Source: Flavobacterium sp. ASV13 (GTDB lineage: Bacteria > Bacteroidota > Bacteroidia > Flavobacteriales > Flavobacteriaceae). From it: 64,000 nucleotides of DNA. Location: NCBI RefSeq assembly GCF_000745775.1, contig NZ_JQJY01000004.1, positions 186,001 through 250,000 on the forward strand. Direction: 5' to 3'. The notes beneath the pieces were generated by a model. It saw only the letters and a program-made list of their open reading frames with translations. It had not been told where the DNA came from and ran no database searches. Below, in pieces: positions 43,157-52,379 of this stretch. Position 1 is the first letter of the stretch, and every line of letters starts with the position of its first letter. The position numbers and the translations under genes are program-made.

Positions 43157-44112
43157 GGTTTCTCTTTTTGTAATGTTTCTTCTATTGGTTCTTTTTTTGG
43201 TCCGTCGATTTCATAAATCTCTTTTGCTATTTCTACTGAATATTCGTTAGGATAAATTTTTCCTCCATATGATTTAGCATAGACTTTAGTAAATTCTGCT
43301 CCAAAATACAGAATAATTGCCGAATAATAAACCCAAACCAGAATTATTATCACAGAACCGGCTGCGCCATAAACTGAGGCAACGGTTGAGCTTCCTAAAT
43401 AAAAACCAATAGCAAATTTACCAATCATAAAAAGTACAGCGGTAACGCCTGATCCTATAAAAGCATCTTTCCATCTTATTTTCCCGTCTGGTAATGTTCT
43501 GAAAATAATAGCAAAAAGAGTGCTTATACTCGCCAACACAATAAAGATATTGATTACATAAAACAAATAAACTGTACTTTCCGGAAAAGATACTTTTAAA
43601 CGTGTACTCAGTAAATCTAAAGTTGTACTTATAAAAAGACTGACCAACATTAAAAAACCAACCGACGCAATCATTGAGAATGACATCAAGCGGTTTTGAA
43701 TAAATTTCTTAATCCCTTTATCCGGTTTTGCTCGTAGTCCCCAAATAAAATTAATAGAACTTTGTATTTCGGCAAAAACTCCAGAGGCACCAATTAAAAG
43801 CATAACAATTCCGAATACGGTTGCAAAAACATTATCGCCAGACAATTGTACATTCTTAATAGCTTCCTGAATTTGACTTGCTGCGCCGTTACCAACCAAA
43901 CCATTAATCTGTCCGTACAATTCTCCTGTCACCGCTTCTTCTCCAAAAAAGAAACCGCAAATTGTAATGATAATAATTAATAAAGGTGGTAATGCAAATA
44001 TGGTATAATATGCGAGTGCAGCACTAAGCTTAATAGCATTATCATCGTTAAATTCTAAGAAGGTATTCTTTAAAAGAAACCAGGTTTTGAAGAATATATT
44101 TTTGATTTTCAT
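43153..44112 (-). CDS. YihY/BrkB family membrane protein
   Basis: The start is MKIKNIFFKTWFLLKN; nine upstream codons are dropped. The 319-residue protein has a short cytosolic N-part, ALAYYTIFALPPLLIIIITIC and five more hydrophobic helices. They include the conserved LLIGASGVFAEIQSSINFIW and VYGAAGSVIIILVWVYYSAIILYFGAEFTKVYA. It belongs to the YihY/virulence factor BrkB family of inner-membrane proteins of unknown transport or structural role. It heads the unit that includes the FMN reductase. Confidence 0.87.
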   Translation of the reverse strand: MKIKNIFFKTWFLLKNTFLEFNDDNAIKLSAALAYYTIFALPPLLIIIITICGFFFGEEAVTGELYGQINGLVGNGAASQIQEAIKNVQLSGDNVFATVFGIVMLLIGASGVFAEIQSSINFIWGLRAKPDKGIKKFIQNRLMSFSMIASVGFLMLVSLFISTTLDLLSTRLKVSFPESTVYLFYVINIFIVLASISTLFAIIFRTLPDGKIRWKDAFIGSGVTAVLFMIGKFAIGFYLGSSTVASVYGAAGSVIIILVWVYYSAIILYFGAEFTKVYAKSYGGKIYPNEYSVEIAKEIYEIDGPKKEPIEETLQKEKP

Positions 44113-44204
44113 TAGCTGATTTTTTTGACAATCTCTCAAATTTACGCAAACTTGAAAAATTTTGAATTCTTGATTTTTAGGCTAATTTTATATTTTTTCC
44201 ATGT

Positions 44205-44353
44205 CTATCAATATGAAATTCCTAACGGAATAATCTTTCGAGGTAGCACATAATTTTAAAGCTACCAATATTGAATTCCTAGCGGAATAATCTCGTAGAG
44301 ATTAAATATTGGTAACCCGAAAAATCTGTTTGTAATAATTGTCCCGTAGGGAC
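44205..44353. repeat. Tandem hairpin repeat element
   Basis: Two degenerate copies, about 44205-44247 (CTATCAATATGAAATTCC, ending GAGGTAGC) and 44262-44315 (CTACCAATATTGAATTCC, ending ATATTGGTAAC), lie in tandem. A third hairpin GTCCCGTAGGGAC follows at 44341-44353. The copies carry small stems with CGGAATAAT, TCTCGTAGAGA and TACCAATATT/AATATTGGTA. It is non-coding and sits between BrkB and the TIGR02117 gene. Confidence 0.65.
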
Positions 44354-44365
44354 TACACTATAAAT

Positions 44366-45043
44366 TTATTTATAATGACAAAAAATCCCTTTATCATAAA
44401 CCGTCCACAAACTCGCCTTTTGATTAGCGGCTTTTAAAGCACTATTTGCCCAAGTATTGCAAGTATTAAAAAGACTGTAACTTCCTTTTGCTTCATAAAA
44501 AGCATCTTTTTTTCCGTAGCTATGACCTTCAATCCATTGTGGATGAATTGGATCTGTGAAACTGTTAGAAATGTAATTGACTAAATTTTGATAATTTTCT
44601 TTTGAAACTAAAATGCGTTTGCAGTCGTCTCCTTCTCTCAATTGTTTAAAAAATGTGGTATGCATAGCTGATGAGCTCACTCCAAAAGCCGCTTTGAATG
44701 CCGTACTTGCTTTTAAATCTGACCATTCTGGAGTTTCCAGATAAAAGCCTTTGTCGCCCCAACCAAAAGCAATATAATTCATTAAAGAATCTTTAGATTG
44801 AGTTTGGCTGAATTGAATTTCGTTACGCCAATCTTTAATTTCATTTTTAATGGGAACTACAATATCAGTATGAACTCCATTTGAAAGAATATAAATTGGA
44901 ATCGCTTCTTGTTCATCAACTTGAGCGATATCTGAATTCACTGTGATTTTGGAAATAATCAACACAGATGAAATGTACAAAGCAAGGAAAGTGAAAAATC
45001 CGAAGAGTGTCCAGCCTAGAAGTTTGAAAGATTTTTTTAGCAT
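44366..45043 (-). CDS. TIGR02117 (DUF2459) family protein
   Basis: The 225-residue protein has one N-terminal helix (LLGWTLFGFFTFLALYISSVLIISK). It carries the family motifs LSNGVHTDIVVP, YIAFGWGDKGFYLETPEWSDL and the C-terminal NTCNTWANSALKAA. It is probably anchored in the inner membrane with the main domain outside. Homologues are found in several bacterial phyla; the function is unknown. It is not close enough to its neighbours to be clearly in an operon. Confidence 0.82.
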   Translation of the reverse strand: MLKKSFKLLGWTLFGFFTFLALYISSVLIISKITVNSDIAQVDEQEAIPIYILSNGVHTDIVVPIKNEIKDWRNEIQFSQTQSKDSLMNYIAFGWGDKGFYLETPEWSDLKASTAFKAAFGVSSSAMHTTFFKQLREGDDCKRILVSKENYQNLVNYISNSFTDPIHPQWIEGHSYGKKDAFYEAKGSYSLFNTCNTWANSALKAANQKASLWTVYDKGIFCHYK

Positions 45044-45145
45044 TTTGATTGATTGATTTTAGATTAGTAATTGGTTAATTTTTCTGTAACCAATTTTTAA
45101 GCCAAAAATTTTACTTCCTGAAATTGCACGCGGATTTTACGGATT

Positions 45146-45161
45146 CGCTTTCGCGAAAGCG
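45146..45161. repeat. 16-base palindrome CGCTTTCGCGAAAGCG
   Basis: A perfect palindrome in non-coding DNA between the TIGR02117 and ychF genes. Its 14-base core GCTTTCGCGAAAGC recurs in coding DNA at 58699-58712. Short GGATTT/CGGATTT words surround it. Confidence 0.75.
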
Positions 45162-45200
45162 CGGATTTAAACGGATTTTATTCTCATTTTAGACATAAAA

Positions 45201-45226
45201 AAACTGCTGAATCTCTCCAGCAGTTT
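45201..45226 (-). terminator. Terminator of ychF
   Basis: AAACTGCTG and CAGCAGTTT form a nine-base stem with an eight-base loop. On the minus strand a T run follows, 44 bases after the ychF stop. Confidence 0.85.
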
Positions 45227-45270
45227 TAGTCTTTATTCTTTGTTCTTTACTTTTTCTTCTAAAAAAAAGA

Positions 45271-46365
45271 TTAAACGTTAAAACGGAAATGCATTACATC
45301 ACCATCTTTTACAATATATTCTTTTCCTTCTACTTTGAATTTACCAGCTTCTTTTGCTTTTGCTTCAGAACCGTATTGAACGTAATCATCGTATGAAATT
45401 ACTTCTGCACGAATGAAACCTTTTTCGAAATCAGTGTGGATAACTCCAGCCGCTTGAGGCGCTGTAGCTCCAATATTGATTGTCCAGGCACGAACTTCTT
45501 TTACACCTGCAGTAAAGTAAGTTTGTTGTTTCAATAATTTGTAAGCTGCACGAATCAAAACTGATGCTCCCGGCTCAGTTAACCCCATATCTTCTAGGAA
45601 AACCTGACGCTCTTCATAGCTTTCTAATTCTGTAATATCAGCCTCTGCTCCTACTGAAAGAATAATTACTTCAGCATCTTCATCTTTTACCAATTCACGA
45701 ACTTGATCTACATATTTGTTTCCGTTTACCGCTGAACCTTCGTCAACATTACAAACGTATAAAACTGGTTTTGCAGTAATCAATTGGAAACCTTCCATCA
45801 AAACTTCTTCATCATTACTTTGAGGAATAATTGTTCTTGCTGATTTTGCCTGCAACAAAGCTTCTCTAATTCTGTTCAATAAAGCTTCTTCTGTTTGAGC
45901 TTCTTTATTTCCTGTTTTTGCAGCACGTTTTACTTTTTCCAAACGTTTTTCGATTGTTTCTAAATCTTTTAACTGCAATTCGATATCGATCGTTTCCTTG
46001 TCACGAATTGGATTTACGTTCCCGTCAACGTGAACAATATTATCATTGTCAAAACAACGCAAAACGTGAATAATAGCATTACACTCTCTAATGTTTCCTA
46101 AAAACTGATTCCCAAGACCTTCACCTTTACTTGCACCTTTTACCAAACCAGCGATATCAACGATATCAACGGTTGCCATTTGTACACGCTCTGGTTTTAC
46201 CAACTCTTCTAATTTGTTGATTCTTGGATCTGGAACGTTTACAACACCAATATTAGGTTCGATTGTACAAAACGGAAAGTTCGCACTTTGCGCTTTTGCA
46301 TTAGATAAACAATTAAATAATGTTGATTTTCCAACATTTGGTAATCCTACAATTCCTGCTTTCAT
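45271..46365 (-). CDS. ychF: Redox-regulated ATPase YchF (Obg-like)
   Basis: The 364-residue protein has G1 GLPNVGKST (7-15), G3 DIAGL, the ATP-selective G4 variant NVDE (205-220 region) and a C-terminal TGS-type domain (FTAGVKEVRAWTI to DGDVMHFRFNV). YchF binds ribosomes and ATP and affects stress and redox responses. It is transcribed alone, with a terminator downstream and a TAnnTTTG-type box upstream. Confidence 0.94.
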   Translation of the reverse strand: MKAGIVGLPNVGKSTLFNCLSNAKAQSANFPFCTIEPNIGVVNVPDPRINKLEELVKPERVQMATVDIVDIAGLVKGASKGEGLGNQFLGNIRECNAIIHVLRCFDNDNIVHVDGNVNPIRDKETIDIELQLKDLETIEKRLEKVKRAAKTGNKEAQTEEALLNRIREALLQAKSARTIIPQSNDEEVLMEGFQLITAKPVLYVCNVDEGSAVNGNKYVDQVRELVKDEDAEVIILSVGAEADITELESYEERQVFLEDMGLTEPGASVLIRAAYKLLKQQTYFTAGVKEVRAWTINIGATAPQAAGVIHTDFEKGFIRAEVISYDDYVQYGSEAKAKEAGKFKVEGKEYIVKDGDVMHFRFNV

Positions 46366-46502
46366 CTGTTTGTTTCTATATTATTTATTCGACCTTTTAT
46401 GCTTCGGCCTAAAACATTAAATATTGTGTTTTAATGTTTTGTAATTTAAATGTTCTTTTATTGATTTCTGCCAAAATGATATTTTTCGGCTTTAAAATTT
46501 TG

Positions 46503-46510
46503 CAAATATA
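46503..46510 (-). promoter_or_regulatory. Candidate -7 box TATATTTG upstream of ychF
   Basis: On the minus strand TATATTTG is an exact TAnnTTTG match, about 140 bases before the ychF start. This would give a long leader. No upstream TTG is well placed. Confidence 0.28.
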
Positions 46511-46633
46511 AGATTTAATAGCTCTTGCACGAAGTAAAAATGTTCAATAATATAATTTTAAGGCTAATCTTAAAAATTTTTAAACATTTAATTAAATTTT
46601 TGTTAAAAAATACTACTTTTATAAACTAAACCA

Positions 46634-49297
46634 ATGAAAAACAAACCAAAAAACCAAACTACGATGAAAAAAATTGTTTTATTATTATTTCTACTAAATA
46701 CAGCGTTTCTTTTTGCACAAAAAGAAGTCTCAGGTGCTGTGAAAGATAAATCGGGTGCACCACTACCAGGTGTAAACGTTGTAGAAAAAGGAACCACTAA
46801 TGGCGTTTCAACTGATTTTGAAGGTGGCTATATCATTAAAGTAAAAGAAGGCGCAACCTTGGTTTTTACTTATGTAGGTTATGCAACTGTTGAAAGACCG
46901 TCTTTAAGTGGAAAAATTGACGTTACACTAGACGAAAGCGGCGGGCAAGTTTTAAGCGATGTTGTAGTTGTAGGTTCCAGAAGCACTAAAAGAACCGTTG
47001 TGAATTCGGCTGTACCTATTGATGTAATCAATGTAAAAGATGTTACAACTCAAAGTGGTAAAATCGAAATTAATCAACTATTGCAATATGTTGCTCCATC
47101 TTTCAATGCCAACAAACAATCAGGTTCTGACGGAGCAGACCACGTTGACCCGGCTTCTTTAAGAGGTATGGGACCTGACCAGACTTTAGTTTTGATTAAT
47201 GGAAAAAGAAGACACCAATCTTCTCTTATCAATTTATTTGGAACTCGTGGTCGTGGTAATACCGGAACCGATTTAAATGCAATTCCAGCTTCTTCAATCA
47301 AACGAATTGAGATTTTGAGAGATGGTGCAGCCGCACAATACGGTTCTGATGCTATTGCTGGGGTTATTAATATTATTACGAATGATAACGTAAAAGAATT
47401 AACAGGTTCTGTTACTTATGGCTTTTTTAATACGAATGCAAAAGGAGATTTTCTGCCTGGAACACCAAATACTGATGGTTTCAGACTGGATCGAAAAGGT
47501 TTTGGAAACTCGTATGGAAAAGACAAATCTTTTGACGGAGAATCGTTAAAAATTGCAGCAAATTATGGAATTTCGGTAGGAAGCAAAGGCGGTTATGCCA
47601 ATTTTACCGGAGAATTTATTAATAAAGACAAAACATTACGACCTGCGTACGATTTCAGAAAAGGTTTTGGTGATGCACAAATTAGAGGCTTAAATTTCTT
47701 TGGAAATTTTTCTCTTCCATTGTCTGACAAAACTGAACTTTACGCTTTTGGCGGTACTAATTTTAGAGATACTGACGCATATGCTTTTACAAGAAATGAC
47801 GGAGAAAGAGTTGTAGAAGAAATTTATCCGGGTGGTTACACTCCAAGAATTACTTCTCATATCACCGATAATTCATTGGCTGCAGGAATTAGAACAACAA
47901 CTGGAGGCGGATGGAAATTTGACTTAAGTAATACTTTTGGAAAAAATAAATTCGAATACGACATTAAAGGAACTTTAAACGCTTCACTTGAAGCAAAATC
48001 TCCAACAGAATTTGATGCCGGCGGACATAGTTTGCTTCAAAATACAACCAATTTTGATATTTCTAAAAACTATGATGATATCATGGATGGTTTTAATATT
48101 GCTTTTGGAACAGAATTCAGAGTAGAGAAATTTGAAATTTTTGCCGGCGAAGAAGGTTCTTATACTACTTATGATACAAACGGAGTTCCAATTACTGATC
48201 CAACAACTCAAAGTGCACCAATTGACCCAATTTCTGGAAATCCGAGACCTGGAAGTTCACAAGGTTTCCCTGGTTACAGCCCTGCAAATGAGGTAAATGA
48301 AAGTCGTACCAACTTCTCTTTATATACTGATGCCGAATTAGATGTGACCAAAGCTTTTATGGTAAGTGGTGCAGTTCGTTTTGAAAATTACAGTGATTTT
48401 GGAAGTACCGTAAACGGAAAATTAGCATCTAGACTTAAAATAAATGATCATATCAACTTAAGAGGTTCTGTAAGTACAGGTTTCCGTGCGCCTTCATTGG
48501 CTCAAATTTATTATAACTTACGTTTTACCAACTTTAATGCGAGCGGTGCTACGGAAGTTCTTTTAGCACCAAATGACAGTCCGGTTACAAAAGCTTTCGG
48601 AATTGAAAAATTAAACGAAGAAAAAGCAGTTAATGCTTCTTTAGGTTTTACGGCAACTTACGGCGATTTCACAGCAACTGTTGATGGATATTATATTAAA
48701 GTAAAAGACCGTATTGTTCTTACCGGATATTTTGATGCAAGTTCGCTGAATCTTGGCGTTTCTGAAGCGCAGTTTTTTGCTAATGGTGTAGATACAAGTA
48801 CACACGGTTTAGATTTGGTTTTTTCTTGGAAAAAAACATATGATTTCGGAAATATTGGAGCAACATTAGTTGGAAATATTAACGATATGAAAATTGATAA
48901 TGTAAAAAATGGTTCTCTTGATGCTGATACTTTCTTTGGAAATCGTGAAAAAGCCTTTTTATTGGCTTCTGCTCCAGATAGCAAATTTGGTTTAAATCTT
49001 ACTTACGCTAAAAATAAATTTGACGGAGGTTTAGCATTTACGCGTTTCAGCAAAGTAGTTTTAGTTGATTATGCTGATGAAGAAGACGTTTACAACCCAA
49101 GATTAGTAACCGATTTGACTTTAGGCTATAGAATTTCTAAAAACTTAAAAGTAAGTATCGGAAGCAATAACTTATTTAATGTTTATCCAACCAAACAAGA
49201 CGAACAAGGCAATACAGAAGCCGGAGGTTACTGGGATGCAGTTCAAATGGGTTTCAGCGGAGCTTATTACTACGCAAGACTTGGATTTAATTTCTAA
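46634..49297 (+). CDS. TonB-dependent receptor with CarboxypepD_reg-like domain
   Basis: The 887-residue product (or 877 from the second ATG, which matches a normal signal start KKIVLLLFLLNTAFLFAQK) has a CarboxypepD_reg-like domain: VSGAVKDKSGAPLPGVNVVEKGT, about 30-105. The plug domain (about 120-255) shows LLQYVAPSFNAN, DPASLRGMGPDQTLVLINGKRRH and IEILRDGAAAQYGSDAIAGVINI. The 22-strand barrel ends in YYARLGFNF. It imports a substrate, perhaps iron chelates or an organic nutrient, across the outer membrane. No SusD-like partner is next to it, so it is not a classic glycan utilisation receptor. Confidence 0.92.
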   Translation: MKNKPKNQTTMKKIVLLLFLLNTAFLFAQKEVSGAVKDKSGAPLPGVNVVEKGTTNGVSTDFEGGYIIKVKEGATLVFTYVGYATVERPSLSGKIDVTLDESGGQVLSDVVVVGSRSTKRTVVNSAVPIDVINVKDVTTQSGKIEINQLLQYVAPSFNANKQSGSDGADHVDPASLRGMGPDQTLVLINGKRRHQSSLINLFGTRGRGNTGTDLNAIPASSIKRIEILRDGAAAQYGSDAIAGVINIITNDNVKELTGSVTYGFFNTNAKGDFLPGTPNTDGFRLDRKGFGNSYGKDKSFDGESLKIAANYGISVGSKGGYANFTGEFINKDKTLRPAYDFRKGFGDAQIRGLNFFGNFSLPLSDKTELYAFGGTNFRDTDAYAFTRNDGERVVEEIYPGGYTPRITSHITDNSLAAGIRTTTGGGWKFDLSNTFGKNKFEYDIKGTLNASLEAKSPTEFDAGGHSLLQNTTNFDISKNYDDIMDGFNIAFGTEFRVEKFEIFAGEEGSYTTYDTNGVPITDPTTQSAPIDPISGNPRPGSSQGFPGYSPANEVNESRTNFSLYTDAELDVTKAFMVSGAVRFENYSDFGSTVNGKLASRLKINDHINLRGSVSTGFRAPSLAQIYYNLRFTNFNASGATEVLLAPNDSPVTKAFGIEKLNEEKAVNASLGFTATYGDFTATVDGYYIKVKDRIVLTGYFDASSLNLGVSEAQFFANGVDTSTHGLDLVFSWKKTYDFGNIGATLVGNINDMKIDNVKNGSLDADTFFGNREKAFLLASAPDSKFGLNLTYAKNKFDGGLAFTRFSKVVLVDYADEEDVYNPRLVTDLTLGYRISKNLKVSIGSNNLFNVYPTKQDEQGNTEAGGYWDAVQMGFSGAYYYARLGFNF

Positions 49298-49353
49298 TAG
49301 AAAAGGGATTCGACTTTGTTCAGCCTGACAATATTTTGAATTGTATATAACAA

Positions 49354-49381
49354 AAAATCCTGAACAGATGTTCAGGATTTT
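49354..49381. terminator. Bidirectional terminator
   Basis: A perfect 13-base stem (AAAATCCTGAACA arm, two-base loop) has an A run before it and T run after it. It lies between convergent TonB receptor and CarboxypepD_reg-like genes. Confidence 0.88.
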
Positions 49382-49400
49382 TTTATGCTTAAAGCTAAAA

Positions 49401-50564
49401 TTAAAGTTTAAATTCTAATGAATCCACTATAGCTTTTTCTTCATCAGTAGGAGTAAATCCAGATATTTCCCAATAATTGGTCATAACTTTATTCTTTTTA
49501 TTGAAAAGTGATTTTTCTTTGAAAACATCGCTTTCCTTATAAGTGAAATTTTGTCTGTTAAAATAGGTGGTGACAAAATTATTACGAACCTGAATATTTT
49601 TAATGTGATCTTTTAAAATAAGATCATAAGCAATTTCCTCATTTGAACTCAACAAATAATAATTCTCCCCGTCGATTCTATAATTAACTTTAACAATTGA
49701 TCTGGTCACATTTTTTGAACCCACTTTTGTTTGTTCTTCAACCTGAAGCAAGTTTTGCGGCGTAATTATAATACTAAATTCAACAATTAGTTTTTTTGCA
49801 GGATCATAAATAACTTCAAAAGTATCTAATGCTTTTTTTGATTTATCCCGAGGCGTGATTGCCATTATGTAATAATTTTTATTATTTGGATGACCCCGCG
49901 TAATAAAATCATATTCTTTTCTGGTTTTAGAATCTAAAAGAGGATCAAAATATTTCAAATTACAATAATTTTCCATTATATCATTCAGATTATAACCTTT
50001 TAAATCTTCGCTGACATCAGTATCAAGAAGTCCGTAAGAACGGTTTTGCTCTACTAATAATGTTGTAGTTGATTTTTTCTGATTTGCCGTAAATTGAAAA
50101 TTTACTAATCCGTCATTATAATACGAATATTTATTGTTAAGCATAAAAAACTCTCTTACAAATACTTTTAATCTGTAAGACGAAGCTAGTTTTTGCCTTG
50201 AATTGACAACAATTTTTTGGAGGATTTTTTGCGGATTTTCTTTAGAGACTACAATTTCGTCTAATTTAGTATTGTTACTTTTAAGATAAACCACAAACAT
50301 ATCTGGCTTCAAAGGTCCCCATCGAAGTGTTATTTTTTCATAATCGGTTTGAGTGACTTCAAGACTTGAAGATCCGTTTAGCATAAAAGTTACCTTCCCG
50401 TCGGCATTGCTTAGTAATGTCTGCTTTGTTTTCATGATAAAAACGGTAGCATTTTCGATAGGCAATTGCGTCTCAATATCTTTAACAACAATTGAATACT
50501 CTGCATTTTGTGCAAAGGCGGTATAATTAAATAATACAATAAATAAAAGTACCAGTCTCCTCAT
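49401..50564 (-). CDS. Secreted protein with CarboxypepD_reg-like domain
   Basis: The 387-residue protein has a signal peptide (ending YTAFAQ) and an N-terminal beta-sandwich (about 20-95: YSIVVKDIETQLPIENATVFIM, SNADGKVTFML). A larger part with LKSNNTKLDEIVVSKENPQKILQKI then opens, as is common in Bacteroidota proteins that process extracellular material. The fold of its C-terminal part is not recognised. No peptidase motif is seen. It may be periplasmic or outer-membrane linked. Confidence 0.75.
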   Translation of the reverse strand: MRRLVLLFIVLFNYTAFAQNAEYSIVVKDIETQLPIENATVFIMKTKQTLLSNADGKVTFMLNGSSSLEVTQTDYEKITLRWGPLKPDMFVVYLKSNNTKLDEIVVSKENPQKILQKIVVNSRQKLASSYRLKVFVREFFMLNNKYSYYNDGLVNFQFTANQKKSTTTLLVEQNRSYGLLDTDVSEDLKGYNLNDIMENYCNLKYFDPLLDSKTRKEYDFITRGHPNNKNYYIMAITPRDKSKKALDTFEVIYDPAKKLIVEFSIIITPQNLLQVEEQTKVGSKNVTRSIVKVNYRIDGENYYLLSSNEEIAYDLILKDHIKNIQVRNNFVTTYFNRQNFTYKESDVFKEKSLFNKKNKVMTNYWEISGFTPTDEEKAIVDSLEFKL

Positions 50565-50666
50565 AGGCTGTTTTTAGAATATTATCATCAAATTAACAAA
50601 ATAAATCATTAAGTTACAGTATTTTATGCAATAAAAATTAAAAATATGCGAAAAATAAGATAAAAA

Positions 50667-50695
50667 AAAATCCTGAGTACAATACTCAGGATTTT
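50667..50695 (-). terminator. Terminator of the ferredoxin gene
   Basis: AAAATCCTGAGTA and TACTCAGGATTTT form a perfect 13-base stem with a three-base loop. On the minus strand a T run follows the stem. Confidence 0.85.
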
Positions 50696-50725
50696 CAAAA
50701 TATCTAAATTTAAATATTCTGAATA

Positions 50726-51076
50726 TTATTCGCCATGTAAAAACGCTTGTCTATTCAACAAAGTTTCTTCATCTTCTACGTGGTTATCATCTGGTACACA
50801 GCAATCAACAGGACAAACAGCAGCACATTGAGGTTCATCATGAAAACCTTTACACTCTGTACATTTTCCAGGAACGATATAATAGATTTCATCAGAAATT
50901 GGAGTTTGTGCATCTTCAGCGTCAACCTCAGTTCCGTCAGGTAAAACTACTTTTCCTTTAAGGCTTGTTCCGTCTTTATATCTCCAATCATCTGCTCCTT
51001 CATATATTGCTGTATTTGGGCATTCTGGTTCGCAAGCCCCACAATTAATGCATTCGTCAGTTATAATAATTGCCAT
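50726..51076 (-). CDS. Dicluster 4Fe-4S ferredoxin
   Basis: The 116-residue protein has CxxCxxCxxxCP (C9, C12, C15, C19) and CxxC..CxxxCP (C72, C75, C84, C88), separated by a beta-hairpin insert with [16 protein letters not shown]. The tail [17 protein letters not shown] is typical of a Bacteroidota form. It carries low-potential electrons in the cytosol, possibly to oxidoreductases. It is divergent from the acyl-CoA reductase gene with a shared promoter region. Confidence 0.93.
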   Translation of the reverse strand: MAIIITDECINCGACEPECPNTAIYEGADDWRYKDGTSLKGKVVLPDGTEVDAEDAQTPISDEIYYIVPGKCTECKGFHDEPQCAAVCPVDCCVPDDNHVEDEETLLNRQAFLHGE

Positions 51077-51143
51077 CTTTTTCTTGATTACGTGTTAAAA
51101 GTTATAGGTTTTAGGTTAAAAATGCCAAACATTTTAATCGGCT

Positions 51144-51174
51144 TTGCCTTATAACTTAATATAGCTTATTTTTG
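51144..51174 (+). promoter_or_regulatory. Promoter: TTG-N20-TATTTTTG before the acyl-CoA reductase
   Basis: TTG (51144-51146), a 20-base spacer and TATTTTTG (51167-51174) match the Bacteroidota consensus in sequence and spacing. The ATG is 39 bases downstream of the box. Confidence 0.65.
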
Positions 51175-51212
51175 TGCAAAATTACAATCAAAACAATTCA
51201 TAAACAAACATT

Positions 51213-52286
51213 ATGACATTAGAAACAAAAAAAAGTGTTTTTGTTGAATTAGGAAAATTTTTAGGACAGTTCTCTGAAAAGGAATCTGTGAAAAAATCTG
51301 ACGTTTTATATAACGACATTTTTTTTGATGATTTTGAAAATCTGATTCATTTATCACAATCTCATAATGGCTGGTACACACCAGAACAGGTTTATTTTGC
51401 TCTAAATTCCTGGGCGGAAGCTTTGACTGCAGAAAACATTGACAAATGGCTTTCGCAATACAAATCTGAATTTGCTCAGAATGAAGGGAAAGAGAAAACA
51501 GTCGCTTTGATTTTGGCTGGAAATATTCCATTAGTTGGATTTCATGATTTTTTATCTGTTTTAATTACTGGAAATAAAGCTTTGGTCAAAACTTCTTCAA
51601 ATGATCAGCATTTGCTTCCTTTTTTAGCGAAATATCTAATTGCTGTTGATGAAAATTTAAAAGATAAAATCACTTTCGTAGAAGGAAAACTGGAAAATTT
51701 TGATGCTGTAATCGCAACCGGAAGCAATAATACGGCTCGTTATTTTGAATATTACTTTAAAGATAAACCTTCTATTGTCAGAAAAAACAGAAATTCTGTT
51801 GCTGTTTTGAACGGAAAAGAATCTAAAGAAGAATTAGAAGATTTAGGTGAAGACATTTTCAGATATTTCGGATTAGGATGCCGAAATGTCTCCAAACTTT
51901 TTGTTCCAAAAGGATATTCGTTTGATGGCTTTTTTGAAGCAATTTTCAAATATCAGGATGTCATTCATTATGAAAAATACGCTAATAATTACGATTATAA
52001 TAAAGCGGTATTTTTAATGAGTAATTTCAAATTATTAGATAACGGATTTTTGACTATTAAAGAAGATTCGAGTTATGCCTCTCCTATTTCGAGTGTTTTT
52101 TATGAATTTTATGAAAATATTGAAGATTTACAGTCGCGTCTTGAAACTGATTCTGAACAAATTCAGTGTATCGTTAGCAACGATTTAATCGAAAATAGCA
52201 TAACATTTGGGGAAACTCAAAAACCGCAATTGTGGGATTACGCAGATAACGTTGATACTATAACGTTTTTGTTAACAACAAAGTAA
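51213..52286 (+). CDS. Acyl-CoA reductase (LuxC-like)
   Basis: The 357-residue protein has an aldehyde-dehydrogenase-like fold with the NAD(P) segment VALILAGNIPLVGFHDF (97-113) and NNTARYFEYYF. The catalytic cysteine C223 lies in YFGLGCRNVSKLFVP. It reduces an acyl-CoA or acyl-carrier to an aldehyde. No luxAB or LuxE-like gene is near. Its place beside ferredoxin and serC/serA is common in Flavobacteria, but the metabolic role there is unclear. Confidence 0.87.
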   Translation: MTLETKKSVFVELGKFLGQFSEKESVKKSDVLYNDIFFDDFENLIHLSQSHNGWYTPEQVYFALNSWAEALTAENIDKWLSQYKSEFAQNEGKEKTVALILAGNIPLVGFHDFLSVLITGNKALVKTSSNDQHLLPFLAKYLIAVDENLKDKITFVEGKLENFDAVIATGSNNTARYFEYYFKDKPSIVRKNRNSVAVLNGKESKEELEDLGEDIFRYFGLGCRNVSKLFVPKGYSFDGFFEAIFKYQDVIHYEKYANNYDYNKAVFLMSNFKLLDNGFLTIKEDSSYASPISSVFYEFYENIEDLQSRLETDSEQIQCIVSNDLIENSITFGETQKPQLWDYADNVDTITFLLTTK

Positions 52287-52379
52287 AAATATGTTTAATT
52301 ATTTCGAATAATTTATCGCTTTTTCGTCTCCTATTGCCGAAATTTGCGTCTTTAAAATTTTCGACTATTAACAACAACC

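Noticed and set aside
46634..49297. TonB receptor considered as part of a SusCD polysaccharide utilisation locus
   Set aside because: No SusD-like gene or glycoside hydrolase is adjacent, and the next gene is convergent.
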